Shown here piece after piece: positions 1-11,483 of a stretch of DNA of 64,000 nucleotides. Position 1 is the stretch's first letter, and the number at the start of each line of letters is the position of its first letter. The notes beneath the pieces were generated by a model. The model worked only from the letters and a program-made list of their open reading frames with translations, was not told where the DNA came from and searched no databases. A program made the position numbers and the translations under genes. The DNA comes from an uncultured Pelagibacteraceae bacterium. Lineage in GTDB: Bacteria > Pseudomonadota > Alphaproteobacteria > Pelagibacterales > Pelagibacteraceae. Location of the stretch: assembly GCA_902591045.1 (NCBI GenBank), contig CACIZC010000002.1:1-64000 (forward strand), given 5' to 3'.

Positions 1-159
1 TTTTATTGCAGCATTAGTTGAAAGATCAAAATCAAATCCTGACGGAGGATTTTCAACTATAATATCATTTAAAAGTTTTTTTGAATTAATGTTAAATAAA
101 TCTTTGTTTTTATAAATAATGTCTATAATTTTTTTTGAGTATATTTTAAAAAGATTCAT
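1..159 (-). CDS. argS: Arginyl-tRNA synthetase, N-terminal fragment (runs off window start)
   Basis: Reverse-strand translation MNLFKIYSKKIIDIIYKNKDLFNINSKKLLNDIIVENPPSGFDFDLSTNAAIK resembles the ArgS N-terminal domain (..DLSTNAA..); its ATG overlaps the dgt TGA stop. Confidence 0.75.
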   Translation of the reverse strand, partial: MNLFKIYSKKIIDIIYKNKDLFNINSKKLLNDIIVENPPSGFDFDLSTNAAIK

Positions 160-1211
160 TTTATTGTGTTATAAAGATTAATTGCAAATCTATCTGTCAT
201 TCCAGCAATATAATCGCAAACGCATCTTTCTTTTGTTATTCTTGTAAAATTTTTATTTCCTATAAATTTTTTTGGTTTCTTGCAAATGGTCTTGAATAGC
301 TTGTTAATTATTTTTTTTCCTTGTCGCGTCCTTTTTAGAACTGTTTCATGTAAATACATATTATCTCTTAAAAAAGATTTAATTTCTTTATCAAAATTTA
401 ACATTTTTTTTGAAAAAGTTACTAACTTAACTTTAGATCTATATATATCATTTATATTTTTTGGGTTAACAAGTTTAATGTTTTTTTTCGTTTCGCTAAT
501 AACATCTTTTACCATTTCGTCAATTATACTTCTAATGATTTGTCTTAATAATAGATCATTTTTATTTTTATTTAAGTTTTTTTTATGCTTGTTAATAATA
601 TTTGAGATAATTGGTATTGATTTTAAATCTTCTATTCTAAACAATTGTGCTCTTAAACCGTCCTCTAAATCATGGCTATTGTATGCTATGTCATCAGAGA
701 TAGATGAAATTTGAGACTCCAAAGAAGAATTATTTGAAAAGATAATTTTATTTTTAAATATGTCTTTTCCAAGAATCGATTCATATTTTAATTTTTTTTT
801 TACTGGACCGTTATGTTTTACCAAACCATCTAAAGTTTCGATGCATAAATTTAATCCTCTGAAATTATAATACTTATTTTCCAAAATTGTTATTACTCTT
901 AAAGTTTGAATATTGTGATCAAAACCTCCATAATTAATCATGCATCTATTTAATGAGTTTTCACCAGCGTGCCCAAAAGGAGGATGTCCCAAGTCGTGAG
1001 CTAGACTTAAGGTTTCACACAAGTCTTCGTTCAAATTAAAAATTCTGCCTAGAGTTCTTGCAATTTGAGCAACTTCGAGTGAATGAGTGATTCTTGTTCT
1101 ATAATGATCTCCACTAGTATTTACAAAAACTTGTGTTTTATGTTTTAGTCTCCTAAAAGCAGTTGAGTGGATTATTCTATCTCGATCTCTCTGGTAAGGA
1201 GATCTAAACAA
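156..1211 (-). CDS. dgt: Deoxyguanosinetriphosphate triphosphohydrolase-like protein (HD domain); conserved frame continues upstream to about 1290
   Basis: FRSPYQRDRDRIIHSTAFRRLKHKTQVFV, HSLEVAQIARTLGR and LAHDLGHPPFGHAGE motifs; conserved-looking residues EYSKFSVPIKSSGRIYKEKASL extend the frame upstream of the tracked TTG start. Confidence 0.9.
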   Translation of the reverse strand: MFRSPYQRDRDRIIHSTAFRRLKHKTQVFVNTSGDHYRTRITHSLEVAQIARTLGRIFNLNEDLCETLSLAHDLGHPPFGHAGENSLNRCMINYGGFDHNIQTLRVITILENKYYNFRGLNLCIETLDGLVKHNGPVKKKLKYESILGKDIFKNKIIFSNNSSLESQISSISDDIAYNSHDLEDGLRAQLFRIEDLKSIPIISNIINKHKKNLNKNKNDLLLRQIIRSIIDEMVKDVISETKKNIKLVNPKNINDIYRSKVKLVTFSKKMLNFDKEIKSFLRDNMYLHETVLKRTRQGKKIINKLFKTICKKPKKFIGNKNFTRITKERCVCDYIAGMTDRFAINLYNTIK

Positions 1212-1326
1212 GCTTGCTTTTTCTTTGTAAATCCTTCCAGAAGATTTTATTGGTACAGAAAACTTTGAATATTCGTTTTTTTTGCATATGCTGTGATAAA
1301 ATTGTATAATACATTATTTTAAAAAT

Positions 1327-1644
1327 ATGACTAATAAAATTGAATTTACAGATTCTGCTAAAAAGGAAATTAATAGAGTTGTTTTAGATAAAGGAGCAAA
1401 AATTTATTTTAGAATTTCTGTCCAAGGTGGAGGTTGTTCAGGATTTAAATATAAATTCTCTTTTGACGATAATATCAAACAAAATGATAAAATTTTTGAC
1501 AAAACTATTATAGACGAAAGTTCTTTAAAAATTATAAATGGTTCAGTTGTTGACTTTAAAAAAGAATTAATTGGAAATTCATTTATTATACAAAATCCAA
1601 ACGCCACATCTTCCTGCGGTTGTGGAATTTCTTTTTCTGTCTAA
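1327..1644 (+). CDS. erpA: Iron-sulfur cluster insertion protein (HesB/IscA/ErpA family)
   Basis: GGGCSGFKYKF and C-terminal SSCGCGISFSV cysteine motifs. Confidence 0.85.
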   Translation: MTNKIEFTDSAKKEINRVVLDKGAKIYFRISVQGGGCSGFKYKFSFDDNIKQNDKIFDKTIIDESSLKIINGSVVDFKKELIGNSFIIQNPNATSSCGCGISFSV

Positions 1645-2420
1645 TGAAAATTGTTTCTTGGAATGTAAATTCTGTCAGAGCCAGAATTGATAATATTCTT
1701 GACTATATATCTGATAGCAAGCCAGACATATTAATGCTTCAAGAAATCAAAACAGAAGAAAAAAATTTTCCATTTATGGATTTTAAAAATGCTGGTTATG
1801 AGTCACATGTTTTTGGTCAAAAAAGTTATAATGGAGTGGCCATTTTATCAAAAAAAAAAATTGGAAAAATTAACACAACATTAATTAAAGATAAGCTTAA
1901 TCAAGCAAGGGTTATTGTGGCAGATATTGATTACAAAACAACAATATTAAAACTAATAAATATATATGTCCCAAACGGAAATCCTATTAATACAGAAAAA
2001 TTTGAATATAAAAAAGATTGGTTGAACGCTTTTGTAAAAGAAATTAAAAAAACTCTAAATAATAACAAAAATATTATAATTGGTGGTGATTTTAATATTA
2101 TACCTGAAGAAATTGATGTTTATAATTTTGAAAAATACAAAAACGATGCTTTATTTAAAATTGAAATAAGAAAAAAATTTAGAGAATTAATTAATTTAGG
2201 TTTTGTTGATGCCTATAGATATTTAAATAAAAAAAAACAGGAATATACTTTTTGGGATTATATGGCAGGTTCATGGCAAAAAAATTATGGATTAAGAATT
2301 GATCATTTTTTAGTTTCAAATAATTTAACAGATAATATAAAAAAAATATTTATAAATAAAAAACCCAGAGGAAAAGTTAAACCTTCTGATCATACACCTG
2401 TCGAAATCTATTTTAATTAA
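1644..2420 (+). CDS. xth: Exodeoxyribonuclease III
   Basis: MKIVSWNVNSVRARI.., LMLQEIKTEE, GGDFNIIPEEIDVY, RIDHFLVS, KPSDHTPVEI; ATG overlaps the erpA stop (TAATG). Confidence 0.9.
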   Translation: MKIVSWNVNSVRARIDNILDYISDSKPDILMLQEIKTEEKNFPFMDFKNAGYESHVFGQKSYNGVAILSKKKIGKINTTLIKDKLNQARVIVADIDYKTTILKLINIYVPNGNPINTEKFEYKKDWLNAFVKEIKKTLNNNKNIIIGGDFNIIPEEIDVYNFEKYKNDALFKIEIRKKFRELINLGFVDAYRYLNKKKQEYTFWDYMAGSWQKNYGLRIDHFLVSNNLTDNIKKIFINKKPRGKVKPSDHTPVEIYFN

Positions 2421-3622
2421 CTTATTCTTCCGTAAACATCTTTGTATCTAACAATATCTGTTTCTTTTAAAATTGCACCTGATTGGACTTCCATAATTTT
2501 TACAGGTTTTTTATACAAATTTTCAATTCTATGTATCGCTCCTTTAGGTATATGAATAAAATCGTTTGCTTTTGTAAAAAATTTTTTTTTATTTAATGTT
2601 ATTTTTGGTTTTCCTGAAATTACGTTCCAATATTCTGATCTATGTCTGTGTTTTTGCAAACTAATAGACGAGTTTGAATTAATGGACAGTTCTTTAATTA
2701 AAAAACCATTTCCTTTAAACAAATTTATGTACTTACCCCAAGGTCGATAAAAAACATTTTTTCTCTTAAAATATATTTTTTTATTCTTTTCAAAAACATT
2801 TAGAATATCTTTCCAACTACCAAGGTCAGACCAAGGAATATTTATATTGATACCGTAGACGTTTTTGCTTTTTTCAAGAATTGCATAATCAAATGAAATT
2901 GGTTTAATTTTTTTAAAATTTTTTTTATTTAGATAAAAAACTTTATTTTTGATCTTGGATTTTCTAAATGAGTCTATGCAATTTTTTAAAATAAAAGATT
3001 GATGTTTTCTAAAGTGATTTAAAATTGAAGATTTTTTAGCAAACAATATTCCTGAATTCCAAGAACCTTTTTTTTTAACTATTAATTTTGCCTTGGAGAG
3101 ATTTGGTTTTTCAATAAATCGGGTGACTTTGTTTAAATGTTTTCCTGTTTTTTTTGTCAAAAAATACCCGTATTGAGAAGAGGGATAATTAGGTTTAATT
3201 CCAAAAATAAATATATTTTCTTCGTTTAAATGTTTTCTATTTGATTGCAAAAATTTAAAAAAAGTATTTGTTTTATCTATTAAATGATCACAAGGGAAAA
3301 AAATCATTGGTTGATTATACGAAACATTGTTAATTAATGCTGAGGATAATATTGCGGGAGCAGTATTTCTTTTAATTGGTTCCAAAATTATATGGTATTT
3401 TCTAATTTTATTTTTTGAAAGATGTTTTTTAACCAATTTTAAATACAACATATTAGTGCTTATTATAGGGTTGTCAAAAATTGGGTTTTTTATTCTTTGG
3501 ATCGTCTTTTGAAATAAGTTCCATCCACCAAAATCTATAAATTGTTTTGGATTAATTTTTTTTGATTTCGGCCATAACCTCGTACCTTCGCCGCCACATA
3601 AGATAACAGGTTTAATTTTCAT
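2417..3622 (-). CDS. manC: Mannose-1-phosphate guanylyltransferase / mannose-6-phosphate isomerase type (GMP + C-terminal cupin)
   Basis: VILCGGEGTRLWPKSKKINPKQF nucleotidyltransferase signature and C-terminal cupin (SLQKHRHRSEYWNVISG). Confidence 0.85.
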   Translation of the reverse strand: MKIKPVILCGGEGTRLWPKSKKINPKQFIDFGGWNLFQKTIQRIKNPIFDNPIISTNMLYLKLVKKHLSKNKIRKYHIILEPIKRNTAPAILSSALINNVSYNQPMIFFPCDHLIDKTNTFFKFLQSNRKHLNEENIFIFGIKPNYPSSQYGYFLTKKTGKHLNKVTRFIEKPNLSKAKLIVKKKGSWNSGILFAKKSSILNHFRKHQSFILKNCIDSFRKSKIKNKVFYLNKKNFKKIKPISFDYAILEKSKNVYGININIPWSDLGSWKDILNVFEKNKKIYFKRKNVFYRPWGKYINLFKGNGFLIKELSINSNSSISLQKHRHRSEYWNVISGKPKITLNKKKFFTKANDFIHIPKGAIHRIENLYKKPVKIMEVQSGAILKETDIVRYKDVYGRIS

Positions 3623-5340
3623 TATATATCAGCATAACACTTTACTTCTTTTTTGGCTCCTGGATGAGTAGAGGCGCCTAAATAAGCAGGACCGACTGTT
3701 TGTGCATATTTCCAAAGTGTGCCGTTACCAAAATTTATTTTTTTCGGTTTCCACTTTTTTCTTCTCTTGATTAATTCTTTTTTCGACAGATCAACGTTGA
3801 TGGTGCCCTTCTTAGCATCAATGTGAATTATATCTCCATCTTTTAATAATCCTATAGGACCGCCTACAGAGGCTTCGGGCCCAACATGTCCTATACAGAA
3901 TCCTCTAGTAGCTCCCGAAAATCTACCGTCTGTAATAAGAGCTACCTTTTCACCCATTCCTTGTCCATAAATTGCTCCTGTTGTTGATAGCATTTCACGC
4001 ATCCCGGGACCACCTTTTGGTCCTTCATATCTAATTACAATAATGTCACCTTCTTTATAATTTTTTTTTTGAACAGCATTAAATGCCGCTTCTTCCGTGT
4101 CAAAGCATTTTGCTTTTCCCGTAAACTTTAATTTTTTTAATCCTGCAACTTTAACAATGGCTCCTTCTGGAGCCAAGTTCCCTTTTAAACCTACTACTCC
4201 ACCATCTTGAGAAATAGGATTGTTATAGCGTCTCAAAACTTTTTGATTATCATTAAAAATCACATTTTTTAAATTTTCTTTCATAGTTTTTCCTGTAACA
4301 GTTAAACAGTTTTCATGTATGAAGCCTCCATCCATAAGTGTTTTGAGCAGCATTGGAACACCACCTGCTTCGAACATGTCTTTAGCAACATATTTACCTC
4401 CAGGTTTTAAATCTGCAAGATAAGGTGTTTTTTTAAAAATCTTTGCTACGTCCATTAAATCAAATTTAATACCACATTCGTTTGCAATTGATGGTAGATG
4501 TAAAGCTGCATTGGTAGATCCTCCTGTAGCAGCAACTATTGTTGCAGCATTTTCAAGTGATTTTTTTGTAACTATATCTCTAGGTTTAATTTTTTTTTCT
4601 AATAAATTCATCACTGCTTGGCCGCTAAGATATGCGTATTTATCTCTTTCTTCATACGGTGCAGGAGTGCCTGATGAATAAGGCAATGCTAAACCAATTG
4701 CTTCGGATACACATGCCATAGTATTGGCTGTGAATTGTCCTCCGCATGCTCCCGCACTTGGACAAGCCACTAATTCTAACTCTCTTAGTTCTTCGGTAGA
4801 CATTTTTCCTGATGAATGCTTTCCTACACCCTCAAATACATCTACCACGGTTACATCTTTGCCTTTAAATTTTCCTGGTAATATTGATCCCCCATAAATA
4901 AATACACTAGGCACATTTAATCTGCACATAGCCATCATTAAACCTGGTAAAGATTTATCACAGCCTGCTACACCAACTAGAGCATCATAACAATGTCCTC
5001 TGACTGTTAATTCTGTGGAATCTGCAATCACTTCTCTAGAAATCAATGAAGACTTCATTCCTTCATGGCCCATGGCTATTCCATCTGTTACTGTTATGGT
5101 GCAAAACTCACGAGGAGTACCTTCGGAGTCTTTAACTCCTTTTTTTACAGACTGAGCCTGTCTCATCAAAGCAATATTACAAGGTGCTGCCTCATTCCAA
5201 GTAGAAACTACACCAACAAAAGGCTTTGCAACATCTTCTTCTGTAAGCTTCATTGCATAGTAAAAAGATCTATGTGGAGCTTTATCGACTCCTACAGATG
5301 TATGACGACTAGGTAATTTTTTTTTGTCAAACTTTTTCAT
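3622..5340 (-). CDS. ilvD: Dihydroxy-acid dehydratase
   Basis: [54 protein letters not shown] motifs. Confidence 0.95.
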   Translation of the reverse strand: MKKFDKKKLPSRHTSVGVDKAPHRSFYYAMKLTEEDVAKPFVGVVSTWNEAAPCNIALMRQAQSVKKGVKDSEGTPREFCTITVTDGIAMGHEGMKSSLISREVIADSTELTVRGHCYDALVGVAGCDKSLPGLMMAMCRLNVPSVFIYGGSILPGKFKGKDVTVVDVFEGVGKHSSGKMSTEELRELELVACPSAGACGGQFTANTMACVSEAIGLALPYSSGTPAPYEERDKYAYLSGQAVMNLLEKKIKPRDIVTKKSLENAATIVAATGGSTNAALHLPSIANECGIKFDLMDVAKIFKKTPYLADLKPGGKYVAKDMFEAGGVPMLLKTLMDGGFIHENCLTVTGKTMKENLKNVIFNDNQKVLRRYNNPISQDGGVVGLKGNLAPEGAIVKVAGLKKLKFTGKAKCFDTEEAAFNAVQKKNYKEGDIIVIRYEGPKGGPGMREMLSTTGAIYGQGMGEKVALITDGRFSGATRGFCIGHVGPEASVGGPIGLLKDGDIIHIDAKKGTINVDLSKKELIKRRKKWKPKKINFGNGTLWKYAQTVGPAYLGASTHPGAKKEVKCYADI

Positions 5341-7973
5341 GCTAAACTTTTAATTGTTAAATTAATCTTATCGATATCACTTTTAAGTTCATTATAGGTA
5401 TTTTTTTCCTGTTCCACAATATGATTTGGAGCTTTATTTATAAAGCTCTTATTATCTAATTTTTTACTAATATTTTCTAATTGGTTTAATAATTTATTTT
5501 GTTTTTTAAGCAAATTTTCTCTAATTAAATTTAGATCTACACTTTGATCAAAGTATATCTTAATTATTTCCCCGGAAATAACTAGGCTAGCAGACTGTTT
5601 ATTCGTAATATCTTTGGTCAAAATTGAGTTTATTCTTCCAAGTTTTTTTAAAATAATTTGATTATCAAAAAACAGTTTTTGTTTGCTTTTTACTAGGTTT
5701 TCTATAGAAATATCAATAAAAGATCCTGGAGCTATACTCAATTCATTTTTAAAAGATCTCATTTTTGAAATAACATCAATTATATCGTTTACATTTTCTG
5801 TTTCTTTGTCCTTTTTAATCTTATTTTCCTTAATCCAAGATGAATACATTAAGTATTTTTCTTTTTTACTACCCAATTTATTTCTTTGCCATAATTCTTC
5901 AGTAATAAAAGGAATAAATGGATGTAATAGAATTAATGCTTCTTTAAATATATAGGTAGAGGTAGATTTAACTTCTTTTATTTGTTTTTTATCATTAGAA
6001 GAAAATATAGTTTTAGATAGCTCTAAATACCAATCACAATAGCTATTCCATACGAATTTATAAATTATCTTGGATGCTTCATCAAATCTATAATTAATTA
6101 TATGTTTTTCTGCTAAATTTTTAGTTTTAATTAATTCAGAATAAATCCATTTATTTATATTCAAAGTAAGTCTTTTAGTATTAATGTTAGAATTAAAACT
6201 ACACTTATTTACTTTCAAAAAATTATTTGCATTCCAAATTTTTGTAAGAAAATTTCTATACCCTTTTACTCTCTGTTCGGATAATTTAACGTCTCTACCT
6301 GGAGATGCCATAGATAACAAAGTAAACCTTAAAGCATCTGCGCTATAAGTTTTTATTAACTCTAAAGGATCAATAACGTTACCTTTTGATTTAGACATTT
6401 TTTGTCCTTTCTCGTCTCTTACAAGAGCGTGAACATAAATTTCTTTAAATGGTTCTTTTTTTAAAAATTCCATTCCTAACATCATCATTCTTGCTACCCA
6501 GAAAAAAATAATATCAAAACCAGTTACCAATACAGATGTGGGATAAAATCTTTTTAAATAATAATTTGATTTAGGCCAGCCCAAAGTAGCAAACGGCCAA
6601 AGACCAGAAGAAAACCAGGTATCGAGAACATCGGGGTCTCTGCTTAATTTAACCTTTTTTTTATAAAACTTTTTAGACTCTAATTGAGCTTTTTTTTCAT
6701 TTTCAGCTACAAAAATTTTTTTGTCTGGACCATACCATGCAGGAATTTGATGTCCCCACCATAGCTGTCTCGATATGCACCATGGCTCAATATTATTCAT
6801 CCATTGAAAATAAGTTTTTGTCCAATTTTCAGGAAAGAAATTTGTTTTTTTATTTTTAACAATTTTTTTTGCGCTTTCTGAAAGTTTTTTTGCATCAACA
6901 AACCATTGTTCAGTAAGATAAGGTTCGATAATTGTGTTCGATCTGTCTCCATAAGGCACTTTATTTTTTATATTTTCTTCTTTTAATAGAAGTTGTAATT
7001 CAGATAGTTCCTTCAAAATTTTATTTCTAGCTTCAAATCTGTCTAAACCTACGTACGTATTTGGAGCATTCTCGTTAATTTTTCCATCTGTCGTAAATAT
7101 ATTTATCATTTTTAATTTTTGTCTTCTGCCAACATTAAAGTCATTGAAATCATGCGCAGGAGTAATTTTTACAGCACCAGTTCCTTGTTCTGGATCAGCG
7201 TATTGATCTTGGATAATTTTTAATTTTCTTCCAACAATTGGGAGAATTGCAAATTTTCCTGCTAAATCTTTATATCTTTCGTCACTTGGATTGACAGCTA
7301 TTGCTGTATCTCCCAGCATAGTTTCTGGCCTGGTTGTTGCAATCGCAATATAGTTGTCAGAATTTTCAATTTTATATTTAATATAATAAAGTTTAGAATT
7401 CATCTCTCTTTGATCAACTTCAAGATCTGATATTGCGGTTTTTAAAAACGTATCCCAATTAACGAGTTTTTTAGATTTGTAAATTAATTTCTTTTTATAT
7501 AAATCTACAAATACTTTGATTACTGAATTTGAAAGATTTTTATCCATGGTAAAAGCATTCCTAGACCAATCACATGAACAACCCAATTTTTTAAGTTGAT
7601 TAATAATTTTTCCACCATAATCATTTTTCCATTGCCAAACTTTTTTTATAAATCGTTTTCTTCCAATGTTGTTTTTATCTATATTTTTTAATTTTAACTG
7701 TTTTTCTACTAAAGCCTGAGTAGCAATACCCGCATGATCCGTACCTGGTTGCCATAAAGTTTCAAAATTATTCATTCTATGATATCTGACTAAAACATCC
7801 TGAAGTGAATTATTTAATGCATGTCCCATGTGAAGAGTTCCAGTAACGTTAGGTGGTGGTATTACTATTGAAAAGGTTTTTTTATTTTTTCTAGGCTTAA
7901 ATAACTTGTTTTTTTCCCAATAAGAATAAATCTTGTTCTCTACTTTTTTGTGGTTATATTTACTAAATTCCAT
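5337..7973 (-). CDS. valS: Valyl-tRNA synthetase
   Basis: [16 protein letters not shown] (HIGH), [12 protein letters not shown] (KMSKS), [12 protein letters not shown] editing domain. Confidence 0.95.
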   Translation of the reverse strand: MEFSKYNHKKVENKIYSYWEKNKLFKPRKNKKTFSIVIPPPNVTGTLHMGHALNNSLQDVLVRYHRMNNFETLWQPGTDHAGIATQALVEKQLKLKNIDKNNIGRKRFIKKVWQWKNDYGGKIINQLKKLGCSCDWSRNAFTMDKNLSNSVIKVFVDLYKKKLIYKSKKLVNWDTFLKTAISDLEVDQREMNSKLYYIKYKIENSDNYIAIATTRPETMLGDTAIAVNPSDERYKDLAGKFAILPIVGRKLKIIQDQYADPEQGTGAVKITPAHDFNDFNVGRRQKLKMINIFTTDGKINENAPNTYVGLDRFEARNKILKELSELQLLLKEENIKNKVPYGDRSNTIIEPYLTEQWFVDAKKLSESAKKIVKNKKTNFFPENWTKTYFQWMNNIEPWCISRQLWWGHQIPAWYGPDKKIFVAENEKKAQLESKKFYKKKVKLSRDPDVLDTWFSSGLWPFATLGWPKSNYYLKRFYPTSVLVTGFDIIFFWVARMMMLGMEFLKKEPFKEIYVHALVRDEKGQKMSKSKGNVIDPLELIKTYSADALRFTLLSMASPGRDVKLSEQRVKGYRNFLTKIWNANNFLKVNKCSFNSNINTKRLTLNINKWIYSELIKTKNLAEKHIINYRFDEASKIIYKFVWNSYCDWYLELSKTIFSSNDKKQIKEVKSTSTYIFKEALILLHPFIPFITEELWQRNKLGSKKEKYLMYSSWIKENKIKKDKETENVNDIIDVISKMRSFKNELSIAPGSFIDISIENLVKSKQKLFFDNQIILKKLGRINSILTKDITNKQSASLVISGEIIKIYFDQSVDLNLIRENLLKKQNKLLNQLENISKKLDNKSFINKAPNHIVEQEKNTYNELKSDIDKINLTIKSLA

Positions 7974-8049
7974 ACTACTTATAAATATTAATAATATTTA
8001 CAAACTTCTAGCTTTATTTTTATATATAAACCTATATTAATCTAAATAT

Positions 8050-8123
8050 GGCCACGTGGCGGAATGGTTACGCAGAGGATTGCAAATCCTTTTATCCCAG
8101 TTCGATTCTGGGCGTGGCCTCCA
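8050..8123 (+). tRNA. tRNA-Cys (anticodon GCA), CCA encoded
   Basis: Cloverleaf GGCCACG..GATTGCAAATC..GTTCGATTC..CGTGGCC-T-CCA. Confidence 0.93.
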
Positions 8124-8174
8124 TTAAAATATAACTTGTTAAAAATTATAAATAAAAGTATATCTTGATTTAAT

Positions 8175-8250
8175 TCCTCGGTAGCTCAGTTGGTAGAGCA
8201 GTTGACTGTTAATCAATTGGTCGCAGGTTCGAGTCCTGCCCGAGGAGCCA
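8175..8250 (+). tRNA. tRNA-Asn (anticodon GTT), CCA encoded
   Basis: Cloverleaf TCCTCGG TAGCTCAGTTGGTAGAGCA GTTGACTGTTAATCAAT.. GGTTCGAGTCC CCGAGGA-G-CCA. Confidence 0.95.
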
Positions 8251-8258
8251 AATAATAA

Positions 8259-8633
8259 CTAACCAGTTTCTTTAAGACTTCCAGTATTTTTCAAAATCTG
8301 AACAATCTTTGTTTTTTGAACATCAGAAAGTTTTGAAAAAGTCTTTAGCAAAAAAGAATAGTTTAAATCCTCAGTACTACCTATTTCGTCACCAACAATT
8401 TTCTTATAATCACTATAATCTTCATAAAAGTAAGTTATTGGAACTTTTAAAAAGTTAGATAATTGCATAAGCCTACTTGAACTTACTCCGTTAGTTCCTT
8501 TTTCATATTTTTGGATCTGTTGAAATGTGACGTTGATTGCGTTTGCTACTTTCGTTTGAGTTAGACCTAATGATAGTCTTCTCATTCTTAATTTTTTTCC
8601 TAAATGAACGTTAAAATTCTCTTCCATCGACAA
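8259..8633 (-). CDS. XRE-family helix-turn-helix transcriptional regulator
   Basis: LGKKLRMRRLSLGLTQTKVANAINVTFQQIQKYEKGTNGVSSSRLMQLSNFL HTH_3 pattern. Confidence 0.88.
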   Translation of the reverse strand: MSMEENFNVHLGKKLRMRRLSLGLTQTKVANAINVTFQQIQKYEKGTNGVSSSRLMQLSNFLKVPITYFYEDYSDYKKIVGDEIGSTEDLNYSFLLKTFSKLSDVQKTKIVQILKNTGSLKETG

Positions 8634-8797
8634 CTCCCAAATTCGGTTTATTCAATATGAAAAAAAAATATTTGGCAACAGTAAATATACTCTAAAGCAA
8701 TTTTTTTTTGGGCCAAAAAAACCTTGTTTCTAATAGATTAATCGTAATAATTGTTGACATATCTATTGAAAAAACCCCTTTTTTACCTTTTATTTCA

Positions 8798-9481
8798 TTA
8801 AAAACCGTGTTCGACTAACCTATATTCCCATTTTCCAAACTTATCATATGAAGCTTTAAGCCAAATTAAAGTTTTTTCATCATACCAAACATGAATATTT
8901 AATTTTTTTTTCTTTAAAGGCTTGTTGTCATTAGATAAAAAATGAAAATGCAGAGCTTTATAATCTTTTCCGTTTAAATTAATATTTTTTTTACCCAAAA
9001 ATTTTACTTTTTGATCTAAAATTCTACCCGAAATTGGACTAATTTGCTTTTTTTTATTAATTATTGAATGATTCCACCAAGACCCAATCAATAAATCATC
9101 ATTAACAAGCCCTTTAAATGATGATCCATCAATATTTAGTTTTTTTTCTTTAATATTGATATTTACATATTTATTTTTATCATTTTGTACAGTTTTTGAG
9201 GTGAATTTTATTAATTTTCCATTTTCGTAAATCTCCTCACTTTTTGTGGAATATTTCATAAGGTTAATTCCAAGTTTGGAAACATTAAATTCTCCATCGC
9301 TTTTGACATAAAAGATATTTCCGACATTTTTAAAGGTGAAATTATGTGAACCAATAATATTTTCGTTAAAAAAAAGACTATATTTAAGATATTTAACTTT
9401 TTCGTAATGTTTTACGTGCCCAAATGAAAGATTGTTAAAAAAAAATAAGAAAAATATAAATAAAAAGATCAGTTTTCTCAT
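8798..9481 (-). CDS. Predicted exported protein of unknown function (DUF6134-like)
   Basis: N-terminal signal peptide, beta-rich body; LKYSLFFNENIIGSHNFTFKNVGN and WYDEKTLIWLKASYDKFGKWEYRL recall DUF6134. Family assignment from memory. Confidence 0.55.
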   Translation of the reverse strand: MRKLIFLFIFFLFFFNNLSFGHVKHYEKVKYLKYSLFFNENIIGSHNFTFKNVGNIFYVKSDGEFNVSKLGINLMKYSTKSEEIYENGKLIKFTSKTVQNDKNKYVNINIKEKKLNIDGSSFKGLVNDDLLIGSWWNHSIINKKKQISPISGRILDQKVKFLGKKNINLNGKDYKALHFHFLSNDNKPLKKKKLNIHVWYDEKTLIWLKASYDKFGKWEYRLVEHGF

Positions 9482-9495
9482 TAAATTTAAAAAAA

Positions 9496-10230
9496 CTAAA
9501 GTATTTGGCTTAAGAAGAGTTTAGTTCTTTCGTTTTTGGGGTTGGCAAAAAACTCTTTGGTTTTAGCTCTTTCTACAATCATTCCTTCATCCATAAAAAC
9601 TACTTCGTCTGCGACTTCTTTTGCAAAACCCATTTCGTGAGTAACAACAATCATAGTCATTCCAGCTTTTGCTAAATTTACCATTGCGTCTAAAACTTCT
9701 TTAATCATTTCGGGGTCTAAAGCTGAGGTTGGTTCATCAAAAAGCATAATTTTTGGTTCCATGCACAAAGCTCTAGCAAGAGCTGCTCTTTGTTGTTGTC
9801 CTCCTGATAATTGACCTGGAAATTTCATTGCTTGATCAGCAATTTGAACTTTTTTTAACTGTTGCATCGCAAGTTCTTCTGCTTTTTTCTTTGGGGTTTT
9901 CTTTACCCATATAGGAGCCAAAGTGCAATTGTCTAAAATTGATAAATGTGGAAAAAGATTAAATTGTTGAAAAACCATTCCCACTTCTGCTCTAATTTTT
10001 TCAATATCTTTAGTTTTTTCGGATAACTCATGTCCGTCAACAATGATTTGTCCTTTTTGATGTTCTTCTAGTCTATTAATACATCTAATTAGAGTAGATT
10101 TTCCTGATCCAGAAGGTCCGCAAACTACAATTTTTTGCTTTTCCTCAACATTAAGATTTATATCTTTTAAAACTTGAAAGTCTCCAAACCACTTATTGAC
10201 TTCTTTCATTTGTATAATTGTTTGTGACAT
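9496..10230 (-). CDS. aapP: General L-amino acid ABC transporter ATP-binding protein
   Basis: Walker [25 protein letters not shown], Walker [14 protein letters not shown]; downstream of aapJQM. Confidence 0.92.
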   Translation of the reverse strand: MSQTIIQMKEVNKWFGDFQVLKDINLNVEEKQKIVVCGPSGSGKSTLIRCINRLEEHQKGQIIVDGHELSEKTKDIEKIRAEVGMVFQQFNLFPHLSILDNCTLAPIWVKKTPKKKAEELAMQQLKKVQIADQAMKFPGQLSGGQQQRAALARALCMEPKIMLFDEPTSALDPEMIKEVLDAMVNLAKAGMTMIVVTHEMGFAKEVADEVVFMDEGMIVERAKTKEFFANPKNERTKLFLSQIL

Positions 10231-10238
10231 AAAATTTT

Positions 10239-11483
10239 TTATCTATCTGTTTTATATTTTCTCTCTAAACTAATACTGTATCTGCTCATAGCGTAACATA
10301 CTATCCAGAAAACAAAACCCGCAAAAACATAACCTTCAGCTGCAAATCCAAGCCATTTAGGATTTGTTTTTGCCATATCAATCATTCCAATTAATTCAAG
10401 TAATCCTACAACTAAAATTAGTGGAGTGTCTTTTACTAAAGCTAAGAAAGTATTTGCAATACCTGGGATAACAAGCTTTAAAGCTTGGGGCATTATTATT
10501 AAAAGATGCATTCTCCAATATCCCATACCTAAAGATTTTCCAGCATCATATTGGCCTCTTGGCAAAGCTTGAAGTCCGCCACGTACAACTTCTGCCATAT
10601 AAGCGGACTCGAAGAGTGTGATTGCTATTATAACTCTTACGAGTTTATCCATATAGGTATCTTCTGGTAAAAACATTGGAAACATTACTGAGGCCATAAA
10701 TAAAACAGTAATCAATGGAACGCCTCTCCAAAATTCTATAAAACCAATTGAAGCATATCTTATTACTGGATATGAAGACCTTCTTCCTAGGGCTAAAAAT
10801 AAACCAACAGGAAAACAGAAAGTTAAAGCAAATATTGAAATTATAAATGTAAGCGCTAAACCTCCCCAAGCATTGGTTTCAACCCATTCAAGACCAAAAT
10901 TACCTCCGGAAATTAGAGAGATCATTATGAATGGATAAACAAAAATTAAAAACATTAGTACGTATTTTTTGGTTTTTGCTGAAGCAAAAAAGGCTAATCC
11001 TACTGTTAATATTAAACCTATAAAAGCTGCGTTAATTCTCCAAATTTCTTTAATTGGATACAAGCCATACATCAGTCTTTCAAACCAAACATTTATAAAT
11101 ACCCAACAAGCACCGTCACTGGTACAATCCTCTTTTTTTGAGCCAACAAAAGTAGCCTCAAAAAAGAGCCAATCTAATATTGGTGGAATAAATTTAATTA
11201 AAAGGAAAATAGCAAATATTGTTAGAATGGCATTAAACCAGTCCGAATTAATATTTTTATTTAAAACATCTAAAGTTTTGTTTCCGCTAAATTCTATTCT
11301 AATTAAATGTAAGCCTAAAAAACAAAAAGCCAAAGGCACAAAATAACTGATCCAAATTGGTAAAAATCCAAAAACATTAAAACTTATGTCTGCAATTCCC
11401 AATACAAAAAACACTGCTCCTAAAGAAATATAAAGGTTTAGACTTTCTTTGTTTGGTTTTAAAAATGTTAAATTTTTAATCAT
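10239..11483 (-). CDS. aapM: General L-amino acid ABC transporter permease (AapM/BztC type)
   Basis: HisM-type permease with EAA loop ([23 protein letters not shown]); operon position. Confidence 0.9.
   Translation of the reverse strand: MIKNLTFLKPNKESLNLYISLGAVFFVLGIADISFNVFGFLPIWISYFVPLAFCFLGLHLIRIEFSGNKTLDVLNKNINSDWFNAILTIFAIFLLIKFIPPILDWLFFEATFVGSKKEDCTSDGACWVFINVWFERLMYGLYPIKEIWRINAAFIGLILTVGLAFFASAKTKKYVLMFLIFVYPFIMISLISGGNFGLEWVETNAWGGLALTFIISIFALTFCFPVGLFLALGRRSSYPVIRYASIGFIEFWRGVPLITVLFMASVMFPMFLPEDTYMDKLVRVIIAITLFESAYMAEVVRGGLQALPRGQYDAGKSLGMGYWRMHLLIIMPQALKLVIPGIANTFLALVKDTPLILVVGLLELIGMIDMAKTNPKWLGFAAEGYVFAGFVFWIVCYAMSRYSISLERKYKTDR

Noticed and set aside
280-714. 144-aa plus-strand ORF and many other short ORFs antisense to larger genes in the track
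   Set aside because: They lie inside well-recognised genes on the opposite strand; translations are low-complexity hydrophobic/Phe-Ser rich, as expected from antisense AT-rich coding sequence.
1620-1643. Upstream extension of xth (MWNFFFCL)
   Set aside because: The conserved ExoIII N-terminus MKIVSWNVNS starts at 1644, overlapping the erpA stop.
8753-8790. TTGACA on the plus strand as a promoter
   Set aside because: It would fire antisense into the DUF6134-like gene and has no convincing -10 at 16-18 nt.
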